From positions 1,178,001 to 1,242,000 of the forward strand of contig NZ_JBFONW020000001.1 of the NCBI RefSeq assembly GCF_040783535.2: 64,000 nucleotides of DNA, written 5' to 3'. Below, one piece after another: positions 25,982 to 34,490 of the stretch (its first letter is position 1; each line of letters begins with the position of its first letter). The translations under genes and the position numbers were made by a program. This DNA is from Aestuariibius insulae. Lineage in GTDB: Bacteria; Pseudomonadota; Alphaproteobacteria; Rhodobacterales; Rhodobacteraceae. Below the pieces are notes generated by a model. It was not told where the DNA came from. It searched no databases and saw only the letters and a program-made list of their open reading frames with translations.

Positions 25982-27010
25982 ATGAAGGAGATCGATCCCA
26001 AACGTAGCGCGGTGACCATGGTCGATGTGGCCGAAGCTGCCGGTGTTAGCGCGATCACCGTCTCGCGGTCGATTCGCCGTCCCGAGCTGGTGTCGGAGGA
26101 GGCGCGGCTGCGGGTCGCGGCGGCGATCGAGCGGCTGGGCTATGTGCCCGATGCGGCGGCCTCCGCGCTGGCGTCGAAGCGGACGGATGTGGTGGGGCTC
26201 TTGGTGCCGTCGCTGACCAACAGCGTCTTTTCCGAGGTGCTGCGCGGGATCTATGACGCGGTCGAAGAGACGCCTTACAGCGTGCAGATCGGCAATTTCC
26301 GCTATAGCCCGTCGGGGGAAGAGCGGTTGATCCGGACCTTCCTCCGGCAGAAACCGGCGGGGATGATCGTGGCGGGGCTCGATCAGACGGACAGCTCGCG
26401 CGCGATGCTGGAGAGGGCCGAGTGCCGGGTGGTGCAGATCATGGATCAGGGACCCGCGCCTGTGGATTTGGCGATTGGGTTTTCCCATCGGGACGGGGCG
26501 GTTTCGGCTGTGGAGCATCTGCTGGAGCAGGGCTACGAGCGGATCGGATTTATGGGCGCGCGGATGGATCCGAGATCGCAGCGGCGGCTAGCGGGGTTTA
26601 CCGAGGCGCTGAAGGCGCGAGGTCTGTTCGAGGCGCGGCGGGTGGTGACGACGCCTGCGGCGTCGACCGTGGGTCTAGGCGGGCAGCTTCTGGGGGATCT
26701 GCTGGCGCGCGCGCCGGAGGTGGATGCGGTTTTCTGCAACAATGACGATCTGGCGGCTGGTGCCTTGCTGGAGGCCGCGCGGCGCGGGATCGAGGTGCCC
26801 CGGCAACTGGGGATCTGCGGGTTCAACGATCTGGAGATGAGCCGGTTTCTGAACCCCGCGCTGAGTTCAGTGGCAACGCCGCGCTACCGGATCGGGCGAG
26901 GAGCGCTGGAGCTGCTGATGCAGGTGATCGATGCGCCCGAGGAGAAGCCGGAGGCCGTGGATCTGGGGACCGAGATCAAGGCGCGCGCGTCGACGGCGCG
27001 CCGGGGGTAG
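25982..27010 (+). CDS. LacI/GalR-family transcriptional regulator
   Basis: A 342-residue regulator. HTH at residues 12-32 (TMVDVAEAAGVSAITVSRSI) with hinge YVPDAAASALASKRTD, then a periplasmic-binding-protein-like effector domain (VGLLVPSLTNSVFSEVLRGI, FCNNDDLAAGALLEAARRG, LGICGFNDLEMSRFLNP). I choose ATG 25982; ATG 26018 also remains possible, and neither has a strong ribosome site. It resembles gluconate-type GntR regulators. Divergent from dctP; a strong terminator follows directly. Confidence 0.9.
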   Translation: MKEIDPKRSAVTMVDVAEAAGVSAITVSRSIRRPELVSEEARLRVAAAIERLGYVPDAAASALASKRTDVVGLLVPSLTNSVFSEVLRGIYDAVEETPYSVQIGNFRYSPSGEERLIRTFLRQKPAGMIVAGLDQTDSSRAMLERAECRVVQIMDQGPAPVDLAIGFSHRDGAVSAVEHLLEQGYERIGFMGARMDPRSQRRLAGFTEALKARGLFEARRVVTTPAASTVGLGGQLLGDLLARAPEVDAVFCNNDDLAAGALLEAARRGIEVPRQLGICGFNDLEMSRFLNPALSSVATPRYRIGRGALELLMQVIDAPEEKPEAVDLGTEIKARASTARRG

Positions 27011-27044
27011 GCGCCGGTCAGGAAAACCGATCCGGCGCCGTTTT
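27010..27044 (+). terminator. Rho-independent terminator after the LacI-type gene
   Basis: GGCGCCGG (27010-27017) pairs perfectly with CCGGCGCC (27032-27039); the 14-nt loop is A-rich and GTTTT follows. It begins at the last base of the stop codon. The gene on the other side is convergent, so it may slow transcription from both directions, but only the plus strand has the U-tract. Confidence 0.82.
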
Positions 27045-27054
27045 GAGCGTCGCC

Positions 27055-28611
27055 CTAGTGGACGAACTTCTTGATCTCGCCGGATTTCAGCCGCTCCTGA
27101 TAGCTGCGCAGCTCGCGGCGGACGATAGGCATCAGGAAGTAGAGGGCGAGGATGTTGACCAACGCCATCGAAAAGATTGCTGCATCCGAAAAGCCAATAA
27201 CCGCATCGAGCTCTGCCGCCGCTCCGACGATAACAAAGAGGCAGAAGATGACCTTGAAGATGAGCTCCTTCGCCTTGCCTTCGCCGAACATGTAGGTCCA
27301 GGCCTTGAGGCCGTAATAGGACCACGAGATCATCGTCGAAAAGGCGAAGAGGATTACCGCGATCACCAACACGTAGGGAAACCAGCTGAACGCGCTTTCA
27401 AAGGCGGCCGAGGTCAGCGCGACGCCGGAAGTGCCGCCCACGGTCTGGATCGCGCCTTCGCTGATAAGATAGTTGCCGGTTTCGGCATCTATCATCAGCT
27501 GGCCCGAGATCGTAATGACCAGCGCGGTCATCGTGCAGATGACGACCGTATCGATGAAGGGCTCCAGAAGTGAGACGAAGCCTTCGGTAATCGGCTCTTT
27601 GGTGCGGACCGCCGAGTGGGCGATGGCCGCCGATCCGACGCCCGCTTCGTTGGAGAAGGCGGCGCGGCGGAAGCCCTGGATCAGCGCGCCGATGGCGCCG
27701 CCGACGATCCCGGTATCGGTAAAGGCGCCGCGGAAGATCTCTCCGAAGGCCCAGCCGATCTGATCGAAATTTATCAGCAGGATCACGAGGGCCGCGCCGA
27801 CATAAAGAACGCCCATGAACGGAACGACCTTTTCAGTGACGCGGGCGATGGATTTGATCCCGCCGACGATGACAGCAAAGACGACCAGCGCCATAACGGT
27901 GCCAGTGATCCAGCCCGGATAGTCTCCGGTGACCCCGATGATCTGAGCATGGGCTTGGTTGGCCTGGAACATGTTGCCGCCGCCAAGGGCGCCCAGGATG
28001 CAGAAGATCGAGAAGAGGATGGCGAGAAATCCGCCGCCGGGCAGGTTTCGTTCGGCAAAGCCTTTCTTCATGTAGTACATCGGGCCGCCCGAGACGGTGC
28101 CGTCGGGATATTCGTTGCGGTATTTCACGCCGAGCGTGCATTCCGTGAATTTGGAGGCCATTCCGAGAAGACCCGCGAGGATCATCCAGAAGGTCGCGCC
28201 CGGCCCGCCGATGCCGACGGCGACGGCGACGCCCGCGATATTGCCGAGGCCGACCGTGCCCGAGAGGGCGGTGGTCAGGGCCTGAAAGTGACTGACCTCT
28301 CCGGCATCGTCGGGATCGGAATAGTCACCTTTGACAAGCTGGATCGAATGGACGAAGGCGCGGATCTGGATGAAGCCGAAATAGATCGTGAAGACGCTGG
28401 CCGCGATGACGAGCCAGAGCACGATCCACGGGAAATCCGTGCCGGGCAGGGACGAGAAGATGAAGCCGACGAAGGGGCCTGTGGCGGCAGCGAAGGCGTC
28501 GTTGACGCGTTCGTCGATGCCCGGGGCCTCCTGGGCATGGGCTGCGGCGGTGCAGAGCGCGAGGGCGGCTGCGGTGAAAGCTGTTTTGTATGTCACTGGA
28601 ACGCTCCTCAT
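27055..28611 (-). CDS. sodium:alanine symporter family (AGCS) transporter
   Basis: A 518-residue AGCS carrier, importing small neutral amino acids with sodium. A cleavable signal-like segment (ALALCTAAAHAQ) precedes about 11 helices. Signature stretches: ALSGTVGLGNIAGVAVAVGIGGPGA read in part as TVGLGNIAGVAVAVGIGGPG, MASKFTECTLGVKYR, GFRRAAFSNEAGVGSAAIAH. ATG 28611 overlaps the upstream stress-protein stop (ATGA). GTG 28596, five codons in, sits 7 nt after GAGGAG and gives a cleaner signal peptide, so it may be the real start. Confidence 0.92.
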   Translation of the reverse strand: MRSVPVTYKTAFTAAALALCTAAAHAQEAPGIDERVNDAFAAATGPFVGFIFSSLPGTDFPWIVLWLVIAASVFTIYFGFIQIRAFVHSIQLVKGDYSDPDDAGEVSHFQALTTALSGTVGLGNIAGVAVAVGIGGPGATFWMILAGLLGMASKFTECTLGVKYRNEYPDGTVSGGPMYYMKKGFAERNLPGGGFLAILFSIFCILGALGGGNMFQANQAHAQIIGVTGDYPGWITGTVMALVVFAVIVGGIKSIARVTEKVVPFMGVLYVGAALVILLINFDQIGWAFGEIFRGAFTDTGIVGGAIGALIQGFRRAAFSNEAGVGSAAIAHSAVRTKEPITEGFVSLLEPFIDTVVICTMTALVITISGQLMIDAETGNYLISEGAIQTVGGTSGVALTSAAFESAFSWFPYVLVIAVILFAFSTMISWSYYGLKAWTYMFGEGKAKELIFKVIFCLFVIVGAAAELDAVIGFSDAAIFSMALVNILALYFLMPIVRRELRSYQERLKSGEIKKFVH

Positions 28612-29045
28612 CCGACGACGGTCACGGGGACGGTGGAATGCATCACGAGATTGGCTGTCGAGGAGCCGAAGATCCGGCGGATCATTCCTGTCTCGGACGT
28701 GCGGGCGACGACGATCTGGTCGGCCTTCTCCTGCTTGGCAACCCGGTCGAGCGTTTCGGCCACGTCGCCGTGCTTGACGATGCCGCGTATTGGTATGCCT
28801 TCATCAGCGAGCCGGTCGAGAGCGGGCTGGATGATGCGGCTTTGAGCGGCGGAGATCTCTTCCTCGCGGCGCTTGTGGCGTTCTTCGTTTTCTTCGGGGG
28901 TCTGGAAGGTGAAGGGCGACCACTCGATCACGTAGACGAGGATCAGCTCGCAGGATCCGATCTGACCGGCGAGTTTCTTAGCATAATCGACAGCGCGGTT
29001 TCCTGAACCGCCTCCGTCAAGTCCGACGACAATTTTCGCGCTCAT
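28608..29045 (-). CDS. universal stress protein (UspA family)
   Basis: A 145-residue UspA-fold protein starting at ATG 29045 (MSAKIVVGLDGGGSGNRAV). The ATP-binding pattern is present: VVGLDGG at the N-terminus, and VARTSETGMIRRIFGSSTAN near the C-terminus (G-2x-G-9x-G-S/T type). A charged insert (EENEERHKRREEEI) precedes the third helix. It lies immediately upstream of, and overlaps by 4 bp, the AGCS symporter gene; small USPs coupled to membrane carriers are often nucleotide-dependent regulators of them (inference). Confidence 0.9.
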   Translation of the reverse strand: MSAKIVVGLDGGGSGNRAVDYAKKLAGQIGSCELILVYVIEWSPFTFQTPEENEERHKRREEEISAAQSRIIQPALDRLADEGIPIRGIVKHGDVAETLDRVAKQEKADQIVVARTSETGMIRRIFGSSTANLVMHSTVPVTVVG

Positions 29046-29406
29046 GATGTACCTATGTCTTGGGATGTTCCTTTGGATGTCGGGGCGCGACCGCGCTGCG
29101 CCCGGAGGGCGGCCCGTCTCCTGACCCGGGCCCTGTCGCGCGACGGGAGGATCCGAACGGCGGATCCGATGGGGGAACGGAGGCCTGTCACGCCCGAAGC
29201 ACGGTCGCCTCGGGACCACCGCACGAAGGCGCGATCCAAGAAGCTTACCCGATTCAAGGGCTTAAACCAGATTTAATTTTGAGCCGCGATTTTGGGCAGC
29301 AGGATTGGCAGGACGATGCAGGTGGAAGCGATGCCGGATCCGGATTTCGCCGGGCTGCGACACGCTAGCGGTTTTCACCCGCGCGGGAGTGGCATAGATT
29401 GCCGCC
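29046..29406. other. 361-bp intergenic region between divergent usp and copper operons
   Basis: No supportable gene. A perfect 7-bp hairpin (GGATCCG / CGGATCC) lies near 29150-29168. The last 150 bp, with AAACCAGATTTAATTTTG, is AT-richer and is the likely promoter zone for both sides. I find no recognisable copper-responsive (CueR or CopY type) palindrome. Confidence 0.5.
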
Positions 29407-29754
29407 ATGCGAGGAAGACCGCTCCTTTCCGGCCTGCTGGCCCTTGGGCTTGTGCTGTTTGTCAGCCTGGCGAGCGCCTGGACTGCGCCCGCGCGCGCGG
29501 AGGCGTCGAGCGAGCTGCGTGCTGTCTATGCGATGGGGCTGGCCGCTGCGGATTATTGCGGTGAGCTTGGCGGTGGGGGTGATCATTGCCCGCTGTGCCG
29601 TCTTCTTGACGAGGCGTCCGGTCCGGCGCCGTTTGCCGCGCTTGTGGATCTGGAAGGCCCGGATGCTGCGGGCGCGGTTCTGCGCGTCGCGTGGGCCGAG
29701 GATGCGCGCGGTTCGGGGCGGCATCGGCAGCGGGCACCGCCGGAAATCGGCTGA
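29407..29754 (+). CDS. DUF2946-like secreted cysteine protein (copper locus)
   Basis: A 115-residue protein with an N-terminal hydrophobic segment (LLSGLLALGLVLFVSLASA) and a cysteine cluster: YCGELGGGGDHCPLCRLLDE. A short secreted protein with HCPLC next to a PCuAC gene fits DUF2946, small proteins that recur beside copper chaperones. Function is not established; metal capture or delivery in the periplasm is plausible. The GTG-free ATG start at 29407 follows GCCGCC without a strong ribosome site; the stop lies 79 bp before the PCuAC-MbnP gene. Confidence 0.65.
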   Translation: MRGRPLLSGLLALGLVLFVSLASAWTAPARAEASSELRAVYAMGLAAADYCGELGGGGDHCPLCRLLDEASGPAPFAALVDLEGPDAAGAVLRVAWAEDARGSGRHRQRAPPEIG

Positions 29755-29833
29755 CGCGATCCCGTCCCGGTTCATGGGACATCCTTTCCTATCCCGCCCC
29801 CTCGGGGAGCACGCTTCATTCAAGGAGGGCGCC

Positions 29834-31201
29834 ATGCGCTCAATCTCTCTTGTCGCGGGTTTTGCCTGCAGTCTTGCGACGCCTTTGGCGGCGCACGAGT
29901 TCTCGACCGGTGATCTGGTCATCGGTCATCCCTACAGTTTCGAGACGACCGCCACGGCGATCAGCGGGATCGGCTATCTGTCGATCACCAATGAAGGCGA
30001 CACGCCCGACCGCCTGCTATCGGTCGAGGCCGAGTTCGAGCGGATCACGCTGCACCGGACCGAGATCGACGATGCCGGTGTCGCGCGGATGCTGTCCCAA
30101 GAGGACGGGATGGAGATCGCCCCGGGCGAGACGCTCGTGCTGGAGCCCGGCGGGCTGCACATCATGTTCATGGGGCTGGGCGGCGATCCGTGGGAAGAGG
30201 GAGAGAGCTTTGCCGCGACGCTGAATTTCGAGCAGGCGGGGCCGGTCGAGGTCGTCTTCAACATCGAGACCCGCGACGGCGCGATGGAGGAGATGGATCA
30301 CTCGCAACACGAGATGGACGGCGAGGCGGCGATGGACGTGCCCTTCTCCATGACGTTTCAGGCTATGGCGCAAGGGGCGCTGGTCGATTGCACCTCGCAG
30401 GTTGCGGGACTAGGCCCTAAGGGCGACATGACCGTCGGGATCAATGATCTGCGGTTTTATGTCAGCAATCTGAGCTTTCGGGATGCGGACGGCACGGCCT
30501 ATCTCGCGGTGCTGGAGGAGACACCGTTTCAGCTCGTTCATTCCGCAGGCAGCGTGGCTTTGGTCGATCTGACGGCGAATACGGACGGGACCTGCGCGCC
30601 CGGCTCCGTCAGTTTCGGGGAAGGGACGGCGCGAGTGAATGAGGCCGTCACCGGATCCGTCGCGGTAGAGGGGATCACCGAAGTCAGCTTTGACATCGGC
30701 GTGCCCCAGTCGGTGATGCAGGCGGTGATCGCGGGCGGCACCGCCGAGGATGCGCCGTCGCCGCTGGCCGAGATGTACTGGAACTGGGCATCGGGCTATC
30801 GGCATTTCGTGCTGAACCACACGGTTGATGTTGCCGATGGCACCTATGGCGAAGGCTATATCCATATCGGATCGGGCGATTGCGGGCCTGCTGAAGGCAA
30901 GGCGCTGACGGACCGGGAGCGCTGCGGGTATCTCAATACCGCGCAAGTGGTGCTGCCGGTGTCGGATCCATCGGATCTGCGGGTGATGCTGGATCTGGAG
31001 GCGGTTCTAGAGGGCCTCGATTTTCAGGCGCCGATCATGAACATGGAAACGCGCGAGGTCCTTGGCATGCAGCCGGGCACAAGCTGCCACAGCGCGAAGA
31101 TGCAGCAGGATTGTGCGACGATCTTTGATGCGTTCGGGATCGATCTGAACAGCGGTGAAAGCGATGCTTCGCGGAACATGGTCTTCAAGGTGATGGAATG
31201 A
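29834..31201 (+). CDS. PCuAC-MbnP fusion: periplasmic copper chaperone joined to MbnP-type metal-binding protein
   Basis: A 455-residue exported protein started at ATG 29834, behind AAGGAGG; signal peptide residues 1-20 (ATPLAA). Residues 22-145 form a PCuAC domain with His74, Met86 and the HIMFM segment (His109, Met111/113) as the usual Cu(I) ligands. A Met/His-rich linker follows (MEEMDHSQHEMDGE, 151-164). Residues 170-455 match the MbnP 'metallo-mystery pair' family: six Cys (186, 254, 350, 364, 418, 427) and the conserved MYWNWASGYRHF with Trp316 and Trp318. In characterised MbnP a Trp is oxidised to kynurenine by the partner MbnH to build a copper site. The next gene is that partner and overlaps by 4 bp. 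The fusion of both copper modules in one chain is the oddity. Confidence 0.85.
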   Translation: MRSISLVAGFACSLATPLAAHEFSTGDLVIGHPYSFETTATAISGIGYLSITNEGDTPDRLLSVEAEFERITLHRTEIDDAGVARMLSQEDGMEIAPGETLVLEPGGLHIMFMGLGGDPWEEGESFAATLNFEQAGPVEVVFNIETRDGAMEEMDHSQHEMDGEAAMDVPFSMTFQAMAQGALVDCTSQVAGLGPKGDMTVGINDLRFYVSNLSFRDADGTAYLAVLEETPFQLVHSAGSVALVDLTANTDGTCAPGSVSFGEGTARVNEAVTGSVAVEGITEVSFDIGVPQSVMQAVIAGGTAEDAPSPLAEMYWNWASGYRHFVLNHTVDVADGTYGEGYIHIGSGDCGPAEGKALTDRERCGYLNTAQVVLPVSDPSDLRVMLDLEAVLEGLDFQAPIMNMETREVLGMQPGTSCHSAKMQQDCATIFDAFGIDLNSGESDASRNMVFKVME

Positions 31202-32355
31202 GCCGGTTATGGGCGGGCTGGACGGGAGCGATGCTTCTTTTAAGCGCCGCCACCCTGACCGCGCAGACCGGGGCGGAGGAGGCCGAGCTGCGCGGCCTTC
31301 TTCACCTGCCGGACCATGTCGAACTGCCGGCGATCCCGGATTACAACCCGCTGACGGCAGAGAAGATCGCGCTGGGCCGGGAGCTGTTCTACGATACGCG
31401 TCTGTCGGGCAACCAGACGCAATCCTGTGCCAGTTGCCATTTGCCTGAGCTGGCCTTCAGCGATGGGGTGGCGCGGTCCGAAGGCTCGACCGGGCAGATC
31501 CATCCGCGCAACTCGCAGTCGCTGGCCAATGTCGCCTGGTTTTCGCAATTGACCTGGGCCAGCCAGTCGCTGGTCACGCTGGAAGAGCAGATCCACATTC
31601 CGATCCGGTCGGAGCGGCCGGTCGAGCTGGGCGTGAACGATGCGAACGCGGCCGAGGTTCTGGCCCGGTTCGACGACGATCCCGAGATGGCACGCCTTTT
31701 TCGCGACGCCTTTCCGCAGAGCGAGACGGGGGCGAGTTTCAACAAGATCAGCTTTGCGCTGGCGAGTTTTTTGCGGACCATGACCAGTTTCGACAGCCGC
31801 GCCGACGCCTTCGCGCAGGGCGATCTGTCCGCTCTGACGGAGGAGGAGCAGCTGGGGCTAGCGCTGTTCAACGGCGAGCGGCTGGAATGCTTTCACTGCC
31901 ATAGCGGGCCGACGCTGACGACGGCCTATATGGACGACACTTCGGATCCTGCCTCGCGGCCGTTCATGTTCTTTTCCAACGGTCTTTATAATGTCGGCGA
32001 CACGGGGGATTACCCGGTCGATAATCAGGGGCTGTTCGAACAGACGCAGAACCCGAGGCATCGCGGTCTGTTCCGCGCGCCGAGCCTGCGCAACATCGCG
32101 TTGACGGCGCCCTATATGCATGACGGCAGCCTTGCGACGCTGGAGGAGGTCGTGGACCATTATGCGGCGGGAGGGCGGCATCTGGCGGAGGGGCCGTTTG
32201 CCGGGGATGGGCGGCTCAATCCCAACAAGTCGCATTTCGTGCGCGGCTTCGAGATCAGCCCGGCCGAGCGGGCCGCTTTGATCGCGTTCCTGGAGAGTCT
32301 GACGGATGAAGCCTTTCTCGTCAGGCCGGATCTGCTGCCCGCCGCGGGTGAGTGA
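31198..32355 (+). CDS. MbnH-type di-heme cytochrome c peroxidase family enzyme
   Basis: A 385-residue exported protein (hydrophobic N-terminus GAMLLLSAATLTAQ) with two c-type heme sites, SCASCH near residue 77 and ECFHCH near residue 232, in the order of bacterial di-heme peroxidases/MauG. The family sequence LGRELFYDTRLSGNQ, a Trp/His-rich AWFSQLTWASQSLVTLEEQ and LRNIALTAPYMHDGSL are present. MbnH uses a bis-Fe(IV) state to modify a Trp in MbnP. The ATGA overlap with the upstream PCuAC-MbnP gene fits an enzyme and its protein substrate made together. Confidence 0.9.
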   Translation: MSRLWAGWTGAMLLLSAATLTAQTGAEEAELRGLLHLPDHVELPAIPDYNPLTAEKIALGRELFYDTRLSGNQTQSCASCHLPELAFSDGVARSEGSTGQIHPRNSQSLANVAWFSQLTWASQSLVTLEEQIHIPIRSERPVELGVNDANAAEVLARFDDDPEMARLFRDAFPQSETGASFNKISFALASFLRTMTSFDSRADAFAQGDLSALTEEEQLGLALFNGERLECFHCHSGPTLTTAYMDDTSDPASRPFMFFSNGLYNVGDTGDYPVDNQGLFEQTQNPRHRGLFRAPSLRNIALTAPYMHDGSLATLEEVVDHYAAGGRHLAEGPFAGDGRLNPNKSHFVRGFEISPAERAALIAFLESLTDEAFLVRPDLLPAAGE

Positions 32356-32459
32356 TCTGCTGGAGGTTTGAATGGGATGGGCGGAGGCCGGGTTCTCTGG
32401 GCGGGCCGCGGCTTGGGGATGTGAGGAACAAGCTCCGCGACTTGTTACGGTTTCTCTTT

Positions 32460-33023
32460 TTAAGGTTCGGGATTCGGGTCGTCGTCTTGCCTTAGATATC
32501 CGGCTGGTACGTGATCGGTTAGCCAGACCCCGTTTTCGGCCTGATAAAAGCGGAAGCCGTCCGCCACCATCGCGGCGGCGTCGAGGATCAGAACGACCGG
32601 TTTTCCATGCCGCCGTCCCACCCGGATCGCGGTGTCCCGATCCGCAGACAGGTGGACCTGCAGACGCCTTTGAGGGAGCAGGCCATCTGCCCGGATCTGT
32701 GCGAGGTGGCTTGCGGCGGTGCCATGGAACAGGATCGCGGGCGGCTCCCTCGGCTCAAGCCCAAGGTCCACGGGCACCGAATGTCCCTGCGCCGCACGGA
32801 GACGCGCACCGTCTTGCGATAGGGTAAACCTCTTTTTGTCGCTTGTGCGGACGATGTGCTCCAGATCTGCGCGCGAAAGGGGGTGCCCGTTTGCGGCGAG
32901 CCGCTCCAGCAGGTCGTCGACGGCGACCCAGCCTTCGGCGTCGAGGGTGATCCCGATCGCTTCGGGGGCGTGCCTGAGGACCTGCGACAGCAGGCGGCTG
33001 GTTTTCTGTATGTTCGTGGTCAT
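32460..33023 (-). CDS. kptA: RNA 2'-phosphotransferase (KptA/Tpt1)
   Basis: A 187-residue Tpt1-family enzyme, which removes a splice-junction 2'-phosphate from RNA using NAD+, leaving ADP-ribose 1'',2''-cyclic phosphate. Visible: RLLSQVLRHAPEAIGI (family LS..LRHxP), VDDLLERLAANGHPLSRADL, the DKKRFTLSQDGARLRAAQGHS core (cited here as KKRFTLSQDGARLRAAQGHS), LFHGTAASHLAQIRADGL and VHLSADRDTAIRVGRRHG. The catalytic Arg-His-Arg-Arg set appears retained. It is the last gene of the rsr operon, 15 bp after the helical-repeat gene. No ligase that would leave a 2'-phosphate is present locally, so its substrate may be end-damaged RNA made elsewhere. Confidence 0.93.
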   Translation of the reverse strand: MTTNIQKTSRLLSQVLRHAPEAIGITLDAEGWVAVDDLLERLAANGHPLSRADLEHIVRTSDKKRFTLSQDGARLRAAQGHSVPVDLGLEPREPPAILFHGTAASHLAQIRADGLLPQRRLQVHLSADRDTAIRVGRRHGKPVVLILDAAAMVADGFRFYQAENGVWLTDHVPAGYLRQDDDPNPEP

Positions 33024-33038
33024 CTCATCTTCATATCT

Positions 33039-34079
33039 TTAAGACCGGGTAGGGCTGCTTTGAACGCTATCGATTTCTTCCGGATGGGCGGACCATTTCT
33101 TTGTGGAATACGTCATCCGTTCGCGGACAGTCCGGGCCCGATCCTGCAACAAGGTTTGCGCGAGATCGCCGTGCTTCGCTATGCCGTTGGAGATGAAATA
33201 CTCTGCGGCAAGGCACCTGACTTTGGCGCTTTTGTCGTTGCATGCCGATCTCAGGATCATCGCACGGCACTGGGACGAGACGGGGACGGGTCGGCTGTCA
33301 TAGAGCGCCCGTCGGCGGCCGAGATTGTAGACCCGGTCTTCCCAGACCCAGTCGTAGCCGACATGCCATTTTGCCCGACCTGTCAGCACGGTGTCGCAGG
33401 CCACTGCCCGGACAAAAGCCGACTTTGCGCGCATTGCGAGTTCAGGCAGCATCCAGTCGTGGTCCGGATGGCGCAGCAACTGCCGCATGGTTTTCGCGAG
33501 CGGGCCGTATTGGCTTGTTTTGAGCATCATCTTGACGGCTGCCGGCCATTTGGGAAGCGCTTTGAACCGAGGCAGGACATCTGCCCCGCCACGCCCCCAA
33601 TGGGGGACCCGTGCCAGAAGAAACAATGCCAGTTGGGCAATTTGCCTGTCGTTAAGCTGTGATAGGCTATCGTCCAGCCGCTTGAACGCGGCTGTTCGAA
33701 CGACCGCGCTCCAATCGTTGCACCGCAAGAGCAACATGGTCAGCGCTGCAGGATCCTTCATCGGAGCCCACCTGACGGCCAGTTCCCGCATTTGCCCCGA
33801 TGGAGCATGCAGCGCCATCAGGGCATATTGCGGGTGGTCCCGAAAAAGGCGCGTCGGATCCACGTGTGATCGCCGCGAAGAAAGACGCGAGATCCAACTG
33901 TCCGAAGCTAGGACGTGATACCGGACGGCATCTCGAAAGATGGGATCCAGCTTTGCGATCTGAAACGGCGTATAGGCTTCTCGCCGAGCCTCGAACCGGC
34001 GCATGGCCAAGGGGGTGACTTGCCCGTTCATCCCTTTCCATGCAGACCGAAAGGCCTCACCTTCTTTTTGCTTGTCCAT
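33039..34079 (-). CDS. helical-repeat (HEAT-like) protein of the rsr operon, unknown function
   Basis: A 346-residue protein started at ATG 34079 (MDKQKEGEAFRSAWKGMNGQ); a start at 34154 would overlap the sequence after the Y RNAs. I do not recognise a named family. It is rich in helices of about 30-residue period, for example MRELAVRWAPMKDPAALTML, VVRTAAFKRLDDSLSQLNDR, MLPELAMRAKSAFVRAVACD and ILRSACNDKSAKVRCLAAEY, as in HEAT/armadillo proteins. It is basic, with many Arg/Lys. No signal peptide. Location between the Y RNAs and kptA suggests an RNA- or RNP-binding component (inference). Confidence 0.75.
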   Translation of the reverse strand: MDKQKEGEAFRSAWKGMNGQVTPLAMRRFEARREAYTPFQIAKLDPIFRDAVRYHVLASDSWISRLSSRRSHVDPTRLFRDHPQYALMALHAPSGQMRELAVRWAPMKDPAALTMLLLRCNDWSAVVRTAAFKRLDDSLSQLNDRQIAQLALFLLARVPHWGRGGADVLPRFKALPKWPAAVKMMLKTSQYGPLAKTMRQLLRHPDHDWMLPELAMRAKSAFVRAVACDTVLTGRAKWHVGYDWVWEDRVYNLGRRRALYDSRPVPVSSQCRAMILRSACNDKSAKVRCLAAEYFISNGIAKHGDLAQTLLQDRARTVRERMTYSTKKWSAHPEEIDSVQSSPTRS

Positions 34080-34219
34080 TTTAAGGTCTCTTTGTTCTCG
34101 TTGGTCGCGTTGCAATGACATGAGCGCATCTGCTGGGACTGGTCTTTCGAGCATAGCGGTCTGGCGGACTCGTTGAGGGAAACCGCAGAACGCAGCCCGG
34201 TCCGCTTCGATTGATCTGA

Positions 34220-34349
34220 CCCGGGCGACAAGAATCTGGTGAAACGTTACGTGCTCTACCGACTGAGCTACCCCGCTTGGCGGCGGGGGTGGGGTTCGAA
34301 CCCACGACCACGACAGTTATTGTGTAGTTCCACCAAGGCTTCGCCCGGG
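34220..34349 (-). ncRNA. Y RNA C (tRNA-like, Ro/Rsr partner)
   Basis: A 130-nt RNA on the minus strand. Ends pair perfectly (CCCGGGCGA with TCGCCCGGG), then an internal loop, then the inner stem GGTGGAAC with GTTTCACC. Inside are tRNA parts in permuted order: T arm (GTGGG-TTCGAAC-CCCAC), acceptor-like stem CCCCGC/GCGGGG closed by a 6-nt loop, TA, then a complete D arm (GCTC-AGTCGGTA-GAGC). The terminal stem occupies the place of the anticodon arm. The bulged terminal stem and its position after rsr match bacterial Y RNAs. Confidence 0.85.
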
Positions 34350-34360
34350 AGTGTTCAGGT

Positions 34361-34473
34361 CTGGCAACAAGGGTTTGGCGAAACGAACTGCTCTACCGAC
34401 TGAGCTACCCCGCCTAGTGGCGAGGGCGGGGCTCGAACCCGCGACACGATGTAGTTCCACCGGCATTTGCCAG
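34361..34473 (-). ncRNA. Y RNA B (tRNA-like, Ro/Rsr partner)
   Basis: A 113-nt RNA. Outer stem CTGGCAA/TTGCCAG, internal loop ATGCC opposite AAACCCTTG, inner stem GGTGGAAC/GTTTCGCC. Module: T arm GCGGG-TTCGAGC-CCCGC, 7-bp acceptor-like stem CCTCGCC/GGCGGGG closed by ACTA, TA, D arm GCTC-AGTCGGTA-GAGC. Same permutation as Y RNA C. The outer stem differs from the other two copies on both sides while remaining paired (covariation). Confidence 0.87.
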
Positions 34474-34490
34474 GCAAGATTTCTTCGGGT

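Noticed and set aside
27616..28845. 409-codon plus-strand open frame over the symporter and stress-protein genes
   Set aside because: Antisense shadow, acidic low-complexity composition, spans two real genes.
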